The position numbers and the translations under genes are program-made. 64,000 nucleotides of DNA from Streptomyces sp. cf386 (GTDB taxonomy: Bacteria > Actinomycetota > Actinomycetes > Streptomycetales > Streptomycetaceae). Of this stretch, positions 44,050 to 52,147 are shown one piece after another (position 1 is the first letter of the stretch; the number at the start of each line of letters is the position of its first letter). The stretch covers positions 204,607 to 268,606 of the forward strand of contig NZ_FNHV01000010.1 of assembly GCF_900103585.1 (NCBI RefSeq), read 5' to 3'. The notes beneath the pieces are model-generated. The model did no database searches. It was not told the DNA's origin and saw only the letters and a program-made list of their open reading frames with translations.

Positions 44050-44079
44050 TTGACGGAGTGAGTACTCACTCCGTACTCT
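44050..44079 (+). promoter_or_regulatory. Promoter of the TetR gene (probably leaderless transcript)
   Basis: TTGACG (44050-44055), an 18-bp spacer and TACTCT (44074-44079). Initiation 7-8 bp later would start at the A of the ATG at 44087, so the mRNA would have no leader. No Shine-Dalgarno is visible. Operator B fills the spacer. Confidence 0.65.
44055..44072. promoter_or_regulatory. TetR operator B, palindrome GGAGTGAGTACTCACTCC
   Basis: Perfect 18-bp palindrome lying exactly between the -35 and -10 boxes, so binding would exclude RNA polymerase. It supports tight autorepression. Confidence 0.85.
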
Positions 44080-44086
44080 TGTGGTC

Positions 44087-44698
44087 ATGACGGCTTCCGA
44101 GGAGAACCAGACCACCCGCCGCCGCGCCCCCGGCATGTCGCCGGAGCAGCGCCGCGAAATGATCATCCAGACCGCGATCCCGCTGATCGCCGAGTACGGC
44201 GCCGCGGTGACGACGGCGAAGATCGCCCGTGCCGCGGGCATCGGAGAGGGCACGATCTTCCGGGTCTTCGCCGACAAGGACGAGCTGCTGCAGGCCTGCG
44301 TGGCCGAGGCGCTCTCCCCCGAGCACGCGATCCGCGAGCTCGACGCGATCGACGTGTCCCAGCCGCTGCCCGACCGGCTCGCGGAGGCGGCCGAGGCGCT
44401 GCAGGCGCACATGGCCAGGATGGGCGCGATCATGGGCTCGCTGGGCCACCGCGGCGGCAAGCACCCCGGCACGGTGCGCGGCGCGGGCCGTACCGAGTCG
44501 ACGACCCGTATCCGTGCGGCCCTCGCGGAGCTGCTGGAGCCTGAAAGGGCCGCCCTGCGCCGACCGCCGGAGCAGATCGCGGCCCTCTTCTTCGGGCTGC
44601 TCTTCACTCAGCCACGCACGGAGGACGAGCCCGACCTGACCCCACAGGAGCTGGTGGAGGTCTTCCTGCACGGGGCACTCTCGGGGGGCGCCAAGTGA
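44087..44698 (+). CDS. TetR-family transcriptional regulator
   Basis: 203 residues. The N-terminal HTH runs IIQTAIPLIAEYGAAVTTAKIARAAG then GEGTIFRVFADKDELL, and a helical ligand domain follows. The ATG at 44087 is preferred over the in-frame GTG at 44081 because the predicted transcription start coincides with it. It should repress itself through the twin palindromes, and perhaps the following membrane gene, which it overlaps by GTGA. Upstream is the acyl-CoA ligase, so a fatty acyl-CoA ligand is conceivable but unproven. Confidence 0.9.
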   Translation: MTASEENQTTRRRAPGMSPEQRREMIIQTAIPLIAEYGAAVTTAKIARAAGIGEGTIFRVFADKDELLQACVAEALSPEHAIRELDAIDVSQPLPDRLAEAAEALQAHMARMGAIMGSLGHRGGKHPGTVRGAGRTESTTRIRAALAELLEPERAALRRPPEQIAALFFGLLFTQPRTEDEPDLTPQELVEVFLHGALSGGAK

Positions 44699-45105
44699 GC
44701 GCGCGGAGACGCCGCCCGGGGGTTGTGGCCCTGGCCGTTCTGGCCCCCGTCCTGGTGTGGCTGGTCGCGGACCCGCTGCTGGGGAACCGGCTGCGGATGG
44801 CCGACGGCGAGCGGACGCTCGACATCGGCGCCGCGCCCGTGGTGGTCGTCGCACTGCTCGCGTCGCTCTCCGGCTGGGGACTGCTGGCCGCCCTGGAGCG
44901 GTTCGGGGTGCGGCGCGCCCGTGCCATCTGGACCGGGGTGGCCGGCGTCGTACTGGCCGTGTCCTTCCTGCCGTTCATCGGCGACGGCATGGACGGCGGC
45001 ACCCGGGTCTCCCTCGCCGTGATGCACCTGGCGGTGGCGGCGGTGCTGATCCCGGGGCTGGGCGGCAGGTCGCACGGGGCGGGAGCCGGTGCCGCCAGGG
45101 GGTGA
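44695..45105 (+). CDS. Small four-helix membrane protein (DUF6069-like)
   Basis: 136 residues with four hydrophobic segments: VALAVLAPVLVWLVADPLLG, VVVVALLASLSGWGLLAAL, IWTGVAGVVLAVSFLPF and VSLAVMHLAVAAVLIPGLGG. It resembles DUF6069 proteins of unknown function. It overlaps the TetR stop (GTGA at 44695), so it is co-translated with the regulator and probably under its control. No catalytic residues stand out. Confidence 0.75.
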   Translation: MSARRRRPGVVALAVLAPVLVWLVADPLLGNRLRMADGERTLDIGAAPVVVVALLASLSGWGLLAALERFGVRRARAIWTGVAGVVLAVSFLPFIGDGMDGGTRVSLAVMHLAVAAVLIPGLGGRSHGAGAGAARG

Positions 45106-45247
45106 CCGCCGGCACCAAGTGCGGAGGGACCGTTCGCGGTCACTCTTCAGGGCGATCCACACCCGGTCGGCGCACTCGATTGGTGTATTGGGAGCATATA
45201 TGACCATGTGTCACTAGATGGGAGGGAGCTGCCCAGAAGGAGGATGC

Positions 45248-46582
45248 ATGGCCCCTGAACACCGCCGGACCGGCCTGAGGTGCCTCAGGCGGCTGGCGTT
45301 CATCACTGCCGGAGTCGTGGCGTCCACGGCTCTGGCACCGGGCCCGGCCTTCACGGCCGACGCCGCATCCCGTCCCGACCCGCCGAGTCGCCCCAGCATC
45401 GTGACGGCCCCGTCCCCCGCACCCCCGCGCGCCACTCACGCCCCGCCGGCAGCGGCCGAGCGCGACCCCGCGTTCGGGGCGTACCTCCACTACGGGCCCG
45501 TAGGGCTGCAGCGCATGAAGCAGCTCAGCCGCTGGCTCGGCGGGCACGAACTGCGCGTGGGGCACACCTATCTGCCGGGGGACGCCTGGAACAACATCGA
45601 GGGCGCCCACGGCTTCCTCGACAGCTGGGCCAAGTGGCGCAAGGAAAAGGCCGACCGGCTGCTCGTGCTCAACGTGCCGATGATGGAACGAAACGAGGAG
45701 AACGTCCCCGACTGGACCGTCAGAAAGCTGCTGCGCAGCGCCGCGTCCGGCGCCTTCGACGACCACTTCGAGGTGCTGGCCGAGCGGCTGGTCGACCTGG
45801 GTGTGCCGGACACCGTCATCGTGCTCGGCTGGGAGATGAACGGCGTCACCTACACCCACCGCTGCGCCCCCGACCCGGACACCTGGAAGCGGTACTGGCA
45901 GCGCATCGTCACCGTCATGCGCTCGGTCCCCGGGCAGAAGTTCAAGTTCGACTTCGCCCCGAGCCGGGGCATGGACGCGGTTCCCTGGCCGGAGTGCTAT
46001 CCGGGCGACGACTACGTCGACATCCTCGGCATGGACGCCTACGACCAGCCCAGCGGGCTCGACTTCGACGAGCAGGTGTCCGAGCCCTACGGCCTCCAGC
46101 ACCACGTCGACTTCGCGCGCAAGCACCGCAAGCCGATCTCGTATCCGGAATGGGGCCTGTTCCGCAACGGCGACAACATCACGTACATGCTGCGCATGCT
46201 CGCCTGGATGGACGAGCACAAGCCGCTGTACAACACCATCACCGACTACTGCCCGCACGGCATCTGGCTGTGCTCCGACAACCCCCGCGCCTCCGCCCTG
46301 TACCGCGTCCTGCTGTCCAGCCCCCATCTGCCGCGGCCGGAACCGGGGCCGTCGGCCCCCGCCCCGACCGCGTCCACGGTTCCCGCCAAGCCGAAGCCGA
46401 CATCGACATCGACGTCGACATGGAAGCCGACATCGAAGCCGACACCGGAGTCGGCCAAGCCGTCGACGCCGACGGCCCAGCCCTCCAAGCTGCCCCAGTG
46501 CACCCCGCTGGACCTCGCGAAGTGGCTCGAGGACCGGATCGGCGGCACGCTCACCGTCTGCCTCCAGCGGGCGAAGCGCTAG
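45248..46582 (+). CDS. Secreted GH26-like glycoside hydrolase
   Basis: 444 residues. A signal peptide (core LAFITAGVVASTALAPGPAFTA) precedes a Pro/Ala-rich segment and a TIM barrel. LGWEMNG gives E196 and ISYPEWG gives E301; their 105-residue spacing suits the acid/base and nucleophile of GH26 mannanase/glucanase-type enzymes. The tail is a Thr/Pro/Lys/Ser linker (about 360-415) and a 30-residue end with two cysteines (QCTPLDL, TVCLQR). AGGAGG lies four bases before the ATG. It converges (4-bp overlap) on the polysaccharide operon, so it may trim the polymer made there. Confidence 0.82.
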   Translation: MAPEHRRTGLRCLRRLAFITAGVVASTALAPGPAFTADAASRPDPPSRPSIVTAPSPAPPRATHAPPAAAERDPAFGAYLHYGPVGLQRMKQLSRWLGGHELRVGHTYLPGDAWNNIEGAHGFLDSWAKWRKEKADRLLVLNVPMMERNEENVPDWTVRKLLRSAASGAFDDHFEVLAERLVDLGVPDTVIVLGWEMNGVTYTHRCAPDPDTWKRYWQRIVTVMRSVPGQKFKFDFAPSRGMDAVPWPECYPGDDYVDILGMDAYDQPSGLDFDEQVSEPYGLQHHVDFARKHRKPISYPEWGLFRNGDNITYMLRMLAWMDEHKPLYNTITDYCPHGIWLCSDNPRASALYRVLLSSPHLPRPEPGPSAPAPTASTVPAKPKPTSTSTSTWKPTSKPTPESAKPSTPTAQPSKLPQCTPLDLAKWLEDRIGGTLTVCLQRAKR

Positions 46583-47718
46583 GACCTGTCCTGACGGTGA
46601 TCCGCGGCACCGGGGTTTCCGCGCAGGACCTGCTTGGCCCGGTGACGCGCCGCCGCCTCGCCGGCCGCGAGGGCCAGCAGCGGGAGGGTGCGGCGCCGGG
46701 CGAGCAGGAAACGCTGGTTGGTGACCGACTCGGGGTGCCAGCGGTACTTGTACGGTTCGTCGCCGCGCAGCAGGCTCAGGACCCGGTGCGGCCGCCCGTC
46801 GCCCTCGGCCCCGGACGCGAGGTGCTCGGTGGAGGCGTGCAGCAGCATCGCCGCCACATCCACCTTCCGCTCCCGCAACCCCGGGTGGAAGCCGTACAGA
46901 TACGTGCCCGCCATCTCTCCCGACAGCAGATTCAGATTCACCGCCACCACCGCCCCGTCGAGCAGGAACTCCGTCACCGCCGCTTGGCCGGACCGGGCCA
47001 TCGGGACCACCGACCGGACCAGGTGCTCCAGGAACCGCGGCCGCTCGTGCTCCGCCGACATGTTCCTGCCCTGCCACTGGAGCCGGTGCAGTTCGAGGAG
47101 CCGGCGCAGGGCGCCCTCGGTCTCGTCATGGCGTACGACACGCCACTCGACGCCGAGCCGGACGAGCCGCTTCACCTTGTTGCGGACCCGCTGGGCGTGC
47201 CGCGACGACAGCCGCCCGACCAACTCGTCCACGGGTACGGCGGGCAACTCCAGGCACACGGAGTCACGCGTCCGGTGCCGCGGGCCGCGCCAGCAGAGGT
47301 AGACCCGCTCCATGGCGCCGCCCGGCCGCACCTCACGGAAGTCGATGAGGGCCGTGCGGGCCAGTTCGGCCAGGGCCTCCGCCAGCGCCCAGGCGCCCTC
47401 GGTGGCCGCTGTGCCGTCGACGAGCACATCGCAGAAGTCGGTGATGGCGCCGCCGATCGGCACCAGCGCCGGCAGCGGGCGGTGTTCGCGCATCAGCGGT
47501 GCCGCCGCCACCAGTTCACCGCTCCGGCGCACCAGGACCAGCCGCAGCCTGCCGGGCCTGCCGTACGACAGCCACCACGAGTGCAGCCAGGCATGGCTCT
47601 GGAACGGCGTCGCCGACGGGCACGCCCGGTACAGGCGTTCCCACTCCCCGGCCAGCTCCGCGAAGGCGCGCTCGTCCGTGCACACCTCCACCGACAGCGC
47701 GCGGCCGGGCGCGGTCAT
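46579..47718 (-). CDS. FemAB/BioF2-like GNAT acyltransferase
   Basis: 379 residues of the Acetyltransf_6/CelD-like GNAT family found in polysaccharide loci. It begins with ATPFQSHAWLHSWWLSYGRPGRL around residue 36 and has RLSSRHAQRVRNKVKRL near residue 170 and NLNLLSGEMAGTYLYGFHPGLRERKVD in the C-terminal half. It may add an acyl or amino-acyl group to the polymer or its lipid-linked precursor. Last gene of the operon; its ATG overlaps the stop of the Wzz-like gene (ATGA). Confidence 0.83.
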   Translation of the reverse strand: MTAPGRALSVEVCTDERAFAELAGEWERLYRACPSATPFQSHAWLHSWWLSYGRPGRLRLVLVRRSGELVAAAPLMREHRPLPALVPIGGAITDFCDVLVDGTAATEGAWALAEALAELARTALIDFREVRPGGAMERVYLCWRGPRHRTRDSVCLELPAVPVDELVGRLSSRHAQRVRNKVKRLVRLGVEWRVVRHDETEGALRRLLELHRLQWQGRNMSAEHERPRFLEHLVRSVVPMARSGQAAVTEFLLDGAVVAVNLNLLSGEMAGTYLYGFHPGLRERKVDVAAMLLHASTEHLASGAEGDGRPHRVLSLLRGDEPYKYRWHPESVTNQRFLLARRRTLPLLALAAGEAAARHRAKQVLRGNPGAADHRQDRS

Positions 47719-48377
47719 CCCAGCGTCCCGTGGGCGTCGGCCGCGCCCGCCGGGCCGGGCACGGACGCCCGCGCCTGGTCGTCGTCCTCGGCCCGCCGCG
47801 GCCGGGCCAGCAGGACGAGGCCGCCCAGCAGACCTCCGGCGCTCGCGCCCACGAGCGCGGTCAGCGCCGGGGACGCGGACGACGGCTCGCCGGGCTGCAG
47901 GGCACGGGCCAGGCGCTCCAGCCGGATGCCGGTCGCGTCCTTGGTGTGGTTCGCCTGCGTGACCAGCGCGCGGGACACGGCGTTGGCGATGTCGACGGCC
48001 TCGCCCGGGCGCGCCGAGGTCGCCGACACCGCCACCATCGGCGCGTCCGGCGAGGTCGCCACCTGCACGCTCTCGCGCAGCGTCGCCACCGGCACGCCCG
48101 CCCACACCGGGGCGTCCCCGAGCACCGCGAGCTGCGCGGCCACCCGGCCGTACGCCTGCGCGAAGCCGAGCGCGTCGGAGTAGCCGGCGTCGGTCCGGCC
48201 GGTGGGCACGGCGACGACGGAACTCGTCGCCGTGTACTCCGGCGGCCTCAACTGGCCGTAGGCGCCACCGACCACGGCACCGATCAGCACGCCGGCCGGC
48301 AGCCACCACCACAAGGGCCGCCCCTTCAGGCCCACACGGTCGATCAGCGGGGTACGCGGAGCGGGGGTGTCTGTCAT
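47715..48377 (-). CDS. Wzz-like chain-length/polysaccharide co-polymerase
   Basis: 220 residues with two membrane helices (WWWLPAGVLIGAVVGGAYG near 23-41 and ALVGASAGGLLGGLVLLARP near 172-192) flanking an external domain, the layout of Wzz/CapA-type co-polymerases. ATSSVVAVPTGR is a typical post-helix segment. There is no kinase domain, so it resembles the membrane half of split BY-kinases. It probably sets chain length together with the O-antigen-ligase-like protein. Overlaps both neighbours by 4 bp. Confidence 0.8.
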   Translation of the reverse strand: MTDTPAPRTPLIDRVGLKGRPLWWWLPAGVLIGAVVGGAYGQLRPPEYTATSSVVAVPTGRTDAGYSDALGFAQAYGRVAAQLAVLGDAPVWAGVPVATLRESVQVATSPDAPMVAVSATSARPGEAVDIANAVSRALVTQANHTKDATGIRLERLARALQPGEPSSASPALTALVGASAGGLLGGLVLLARPRRAEDDDQARASVPGPAGAADAHGTLG

Positions 48378-49516
48378 GAGGAACTCACTTCCGAGGTCGG
48401 GCCGGACAGAGCGGCCGTGTACACATCCATCAGCTGCCGGGCGGTGCCCGCGATGTCGTAGCGGCTGACGATGTCCGGGACGGTCCGCTCGCCCGGTCCC
48501 GCCGCCCGCAGCCGCAGCAGTGCCCGCGCGTACGCCCCGGCACCGCCCGTGACCCGCCGGGCACCGGGCACCGCGTCCGGCGGCAGGTCCTCCACGGCGG
48601 GGCAACTCGCGTACAGCACGGGCAGCCCCGCGGCCAGCGCCTCCACGACGGCCAGGCCGAAGGACTCCTCCGGCGACGGTGAGGCGAGCACGTCCATCGC
48701 GGACAGCAGGGCGACCAGGTCGGGCGAGTTGTCGCCGGGTTCGGGCAGATACGGCCGCTCGCCGGTCAGCACCACCCGGTCCGCGACCCCGAGCGCCCGG
48801 GCGGTGCGCCGCAGCGCCTCCTCCTCGGGGCCGCCGCCGACCAGCAACAGCCATACGTTGATGGGCAGCAGGGCCAGCGCGTGCAGAAGCAGGTCGAAGC
48901 GCTTGCCCGGGGTGAGGCGCCCCACGCCGCCGACGACGTACGCGTCCTCCGGCAGCCCGTGGAACGCCCGGGCCTCCTTGCGGCGCACCTCGTCGTACCG
49001 GAACCGGGGTGCGTCGATGCCGTTCGGGATGACCCGGATGCGCTGCCCGGGCACGCCCCAGTGCCGCAGCCGTTCGGCCACCGTCGGCGAGACGGCCACC
49101 GTGGCGCGGCCGAGCCGCTCTCCGGCCAGGTACAGCGCGCGCACGCCCGCGTTCAGCGGCCGGCCCTCCAGCCGGGTGTCGCCGATCGAGTGCTCGGTGG
49201 CCACGACGGCCTTGACTCCCGCGAGCCGCGCGGCGATACGGCCGTACAGACAGGCCCGGTACAGATGCGTGTGTACGAGGTCGTAGCCGCCGGTGCGGAT
49301 CAGCTCGGCCAGGCGGGGGACCGCGCGCAGGTCGCGGTTGCCGCGCATCCCGAGGTGGGTGACGTTGACACCGTCGGCGGTGAGACCGGCGGCGACCTGG
49401 CCGGGGTTGGTCAGCGCCACCACGTCGCACTCCGCGGTCAGATGCCGCAGCAGCAGGCGCAGTTGCTGCTCGGCCCCGCCCGCGCCGAGGCCGGTGATGA
49501 CGTGCAGGGCTTTCAC
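48374..49516 (-). CDS. Glycosyltransferase family 4
   Basis: 380 residues with a GT-B fold. It opens MKALHVITGLGAGGAEQQLR, the acceptor-side glycine loop. The donor side shows GGVGRLTPGKRFDLLL near residue 197 and the E-x7-E nucleotide-sugar motif in PSPEESFGLAVVEALAAG near residue 287. It would add a sugar to the lipid-linked repeat unit in the cytosol. GTG start overlaps the deacetylase stop (GTGA). Confidence 0.92.
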   Translation of the reverse strand: MKALHVITGLGAGGAEQQLRLLLRHLTAECDVVALTNPGQVAAGLTADGVNVTHLGMRGNRDLRAVPRLAELIRTGGYDLVHTHLYRACLYGRIAARLAGVKAVVATEHSIGDTRLEGRPLNAGVRALYLAGERLGRATVAVSPTVAERLRHWGVPGQRIRVIPNGIDAPRFRYDEVRRKEARAFHGLPEDAYVVGGVGRLTPGKRFDLLLHALALLPINVWLLLVGGGPEEEALRRTARALGVADRVVLTGERPYLPEPGDNSPDLVALLSAMDVLASPSPEESFGLAVVEALAAGLPVLYASCPAVEDLPPDAVPGARRVTGGAGAYARALLRLRAAGPGERTVPDIVSRYDIAGTARQLMDVYTAALSGPTSEVSSS

Positions 49517-50352
49517 GCCGCCTCCAGTGCGCGACCGTAGAAGCGGGCAAAGCGGCGCTTCAGCTCCAGCCGCACGGCGGTGTCCGCCTTCCCGATGTGG
49601 ATGCGGGGCAGCGCGAAGTCGCCGCAGCCGGACGGGCCGGGGGAGATCGCGCAGGCGTAGCGGTAACCGGCCCGGCGCACCGCGTCGGCGGCACGCTCGT
49701 CGAGGTAGCCGTACGGATAGCAGAAGCCCTCGACGTCGTCGCCGATGACGGCGGCGAGCCGGTGCCGGCTGTCGTCGACCTCGGCGCGCAGCACCTGGTC
49801 GGTGGCCTTCGTCAGATCGACGTGGGTCAGACCGTGCGAGGCGACCTCCATCCCCGCGGATACGGCACGGCGGATGCCGGCCGCGTCGAGCAGTGGCTTG
49901 CGCGGGCCGATCGGTTCCCAGGTGTTCTCGCCGCCGAGCAGCCCGGGCAGCACGAACACGGTCGCCGTGAAACCCCGGCGGCGCAGCAGGGGCAGGGCGG
50001 CGGTGACGAAGTCGGTGTACCCGTCGTCGAAGGTGAGCCCCACCAGGCCGCGCTCCGCGCCCCGGGCGCGCGCCGCGAGCAGCTCCCGGACGCTCACCCC
50101 GCGCAGACCGCGGGCGGCCATCCAGGCGAGCTGCCGTTCGAGGCGGGCGGGGGTGACGGTGACGTTGTACGGGTCGTCCGGGCAGTCCGAGACGGAGTGG
50201 TACATGGCCACCCAGGCGGCGGAACCCCGCTTCAGGCGTCCCCCCACGGTGGGTTCGGGAACGAGAACGGGGGCGGGGGCGGGAACGGAGTCGGGAAGGG
50301 ATGGGGGAAGGGACTCGGCCGTGCTCGGCGCGGTGGATGTGTCAGCGACCAT
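49513..50352 (-). CDS. Polysaccharide deacetylase (NodB/CE4)
   Basis: 279 residues. CE4 motif 1 is LTFDDGYTDF near residue 123 and motif 2 ASHGLTHVDL near 185, supplying the Asp-His-His metal site; YHSVSD near 53 is typical of the PgaB-like opening. The first 40 residues are Pro/Ser/Ala-rich without a convincing signal peptide, so it may act in the cytosol or be anchored by partners. It would remove N- or O-acetyl groups from the polymer. Its ATG lies 11 bp inside the end of the flippase gene. Confidence 0.9.
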   Translation of the reverse strand: MVADTSTAPSTAESLPPSLPDSVPAPAPVLVPEPTVGGRLKRGSAAWVAMYHSVSDCPDDPYNVTVTPARLERQLAWMAARGLRGVSVRELLAARARGAERGLVGLTFDDGYTDFVTAALPLLRRRGFTATVFVLPGLLGGENTWEPIGPRKPLLDAAGIRRAVSAGMEVASHGLTHVDLTKATDQVLRAEVDDSRHRLAAVIGDDVEGFCYPYGYLDERAADAVRRAGYRYACAISPGPSGCGDFALPRIHIGKADTAVRLELKRRFARFYGRALEAA

Positions 50353-52147
50353 GGCGAAGCTTTCGTGTGACGGAGCGATGGACGGAGTGCGTGACGGACG
50401 CCAGGAGGGACCGGGCGCCCGCCGCGTCGAAAATCCAGGCCAGCAGCAGGAAGACGGCGGCCACGCAGGTGCAGCCGGCGGCGACGGACAGCGCGGGCGA
50501 GGCGAAGAGCCCCGCACCGACCAGCCCGGCCCCGGTGGCGCACACGGCCGCGCCCACCGGTCGGGCCAGAGCGGCGACGACCCGGCGGACGCGCACGGGC
50601 ACGGTGCGCGGACCCAGGCCGTGCAGCAGGAGCAGCGCCGTGACCGTGATGCCGGCGGCGTTGGCCCCGGCGATACCGCGGGCGCCCCAGGGCTGGACGG
50701 CCCAGGCACTGAGGGCGACGGTGGCGAGCGCGCCCGCGACCATCGCGCCCAGCGGGTACCAGGTGGTCCGGCCGGCCGAGAAGTACGACATGACGAGCGC
50801 CCCCACCAGCGTGTGCCCGAGCAGTCCGGCCGCGTAGACCCGCATGACGGCGGCGGTCGTGGCGGTGTCCTGCGCCGTGAACGCGCCGCGCTGGAAGAGG
50901 AGCTGGACGATCTGCGGCGCGCAGGCCACGACCACGGCGGCGCCGAACAGCACCAGACAGGCCGTCAGCACCAGGTCCCGCTCCACCCGGTCCCCGGCCC
51001 GCCGTGTGTCGCCGTCGGCGATGGCCCGCGCCACCACCGGGAAGGTGACGACGCACACCATCAGCGCCAGCGACATCGGCAACTGGGCGACCTTCTGGGC
51101 GTAGTTGAGATGCGAGATGGCGCCGGCGGGCAGCCCGGACGCGAAGTACCGCTCGATGAGCACCTGCGACTGCCGGCACAGCGCGAAGAGCAGGACCGCA
51201 CAGACGAGACCGAGCGCCAGGGCCTGCGTCGGAAGCGGCGCCTGCCGGGCGGCGTCCACGTCCGCACCGACGCGGACATCAGCCGGAGCCGCGGCCCCGT
51301 CGTACACCGCCACGCCCCCGGACCGGCCGGGCCGCCCCGCGATCCGCCGCCACAGGAAAGGTGCCTGCAGGGCGGGCATGAAACACCCGCCCAGAGCGAC
51401 ACCGAGCGCCGCCGACCGTACGCCCCAAGGCCCGGTCAGCACGAACATCGTGGCGATGATCGTGGCGTTGTACGCGATGTAGATGGCGCCCGGGGCGACA
51501 TAGCTGCCGTGCGCCCGCAGCGCCGCCCCGCAGTACCCGGCAAGACCGAAACTCAGCACACAGGTCGCGGTCAGCCGGGTGCAGGACACCGCCAGCGAAG
51601 GGTCGGGCAGACCGGGCGCCAGAACGGAGACCAGCAGCGGCGCCCCGGCCGCGAGCACGGCGGCCGTACCGGCGAGGGCGAGACACAGCCGCGGCAGCGT
51701 GGCGGCGACCAGGGCGTGTACGGGGTCCGGGCCGCCGACCCCGCGAGCCCGCCGCGCCAGCGCCACACTGAACGCGGGCACGAGCACGAACGCCATCCCG
51801 TCCTCGATCAACAAGGTCGACGCCATCTCGGGCACCGTCCAGGCCACCAGAAACGCATCGGTGTCCGCCCCGGCCCCGAAGAGATGCGCAAGCACCTGAT
51901 CCCGACCGAGCCCGAGCAGCGCCCCGGCCATGGACAACGCGGCGGAGAGCAAGGTCGCCCTGGCGAGGAAGCGGCTTGAGGGGGTGCTCGGGCGGGGGGT
52001 GGGTGCTGGGGTGGGGCTGCCGCCGGCCGGGATCGCAGCGTGTACGTCGGTCGGGTGCTCGGCGCGCAGGTCCTCGACTGCGGGCCTGCCGTCCACGCCG
52101 GGCGTGTGCCCCGCGGGGTCGTCGGTCGCCGTCGGCCCGGAGCTCAT
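50342..52147 (-). CDS. MurJ/MviN-like lipid-linked oligosaccharide flippase
   Basis: 601 residues with about 14 hydrophobic segments. An N-terminal tail of about 60 residues rich in Pro/Ala/Thr precedes the first segment (ATLLSAALSMAGALLGLGRDQVLAHLFGAG), which matches the MurJ/MVIN opening. It presumably moves the undecaprenyl-linked repeat unit across the membrane, the Wzx role, and is distinct from the essential cell-wall MurJ by being in this operon. Start and stop overlap its neighbours by 4 and 11 bp. Confidence 0.85.
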   Translation of the reverse strand: MSSGPTATDDPAGHTPGVDGRPAVEDLRAEHPTDVHAAIPAGGSPTPAPTPRPSTPSSRFLARATLLSAALSMAGALLGLGRDQVLAHLFGAGADTDAFLVAWTVPEMASTLLIEDGMAFVLVPAFSVALARRARGVGGPDPVHALVAATLPRLCLALAGTAAVLAAGAPLLVSVLAPGLPDPSLAVSCTRLTATCVLSFGLAGYCGAALRAHGSYVAPGAIYIAYNATIIATMFVLTGPWGVRSAALGVALGGCFMPALQAPFLWRRIAGRPGRSGGVAVYDGAAAPADVRVGADVDAARQAPLPTQALALGLVCAVLLFALCRQSQVLIERYFASGLPAGAISHLNYAQKVAQLPMSLALMVCVVTFPVVARAIADGDTRRAGDRVERDLVLTACLVLFGAAVVVACAPQIVQLLFQRGAFTAQDTATTAAVMRVYAAGLLGHTLVGALVMSYFSAGRTTWYPLGAMVAGALATVALSAWAVQPWGARGIAGANAAGITVTALLLLHGLGPRTVPVRVRRVVAALARPVGAAVCATGAGLVGAGLFASPALSVAAGCTCVAAVFLLLAWIFDAAGARSLLASVTHSVHRSVTRKLRHGR

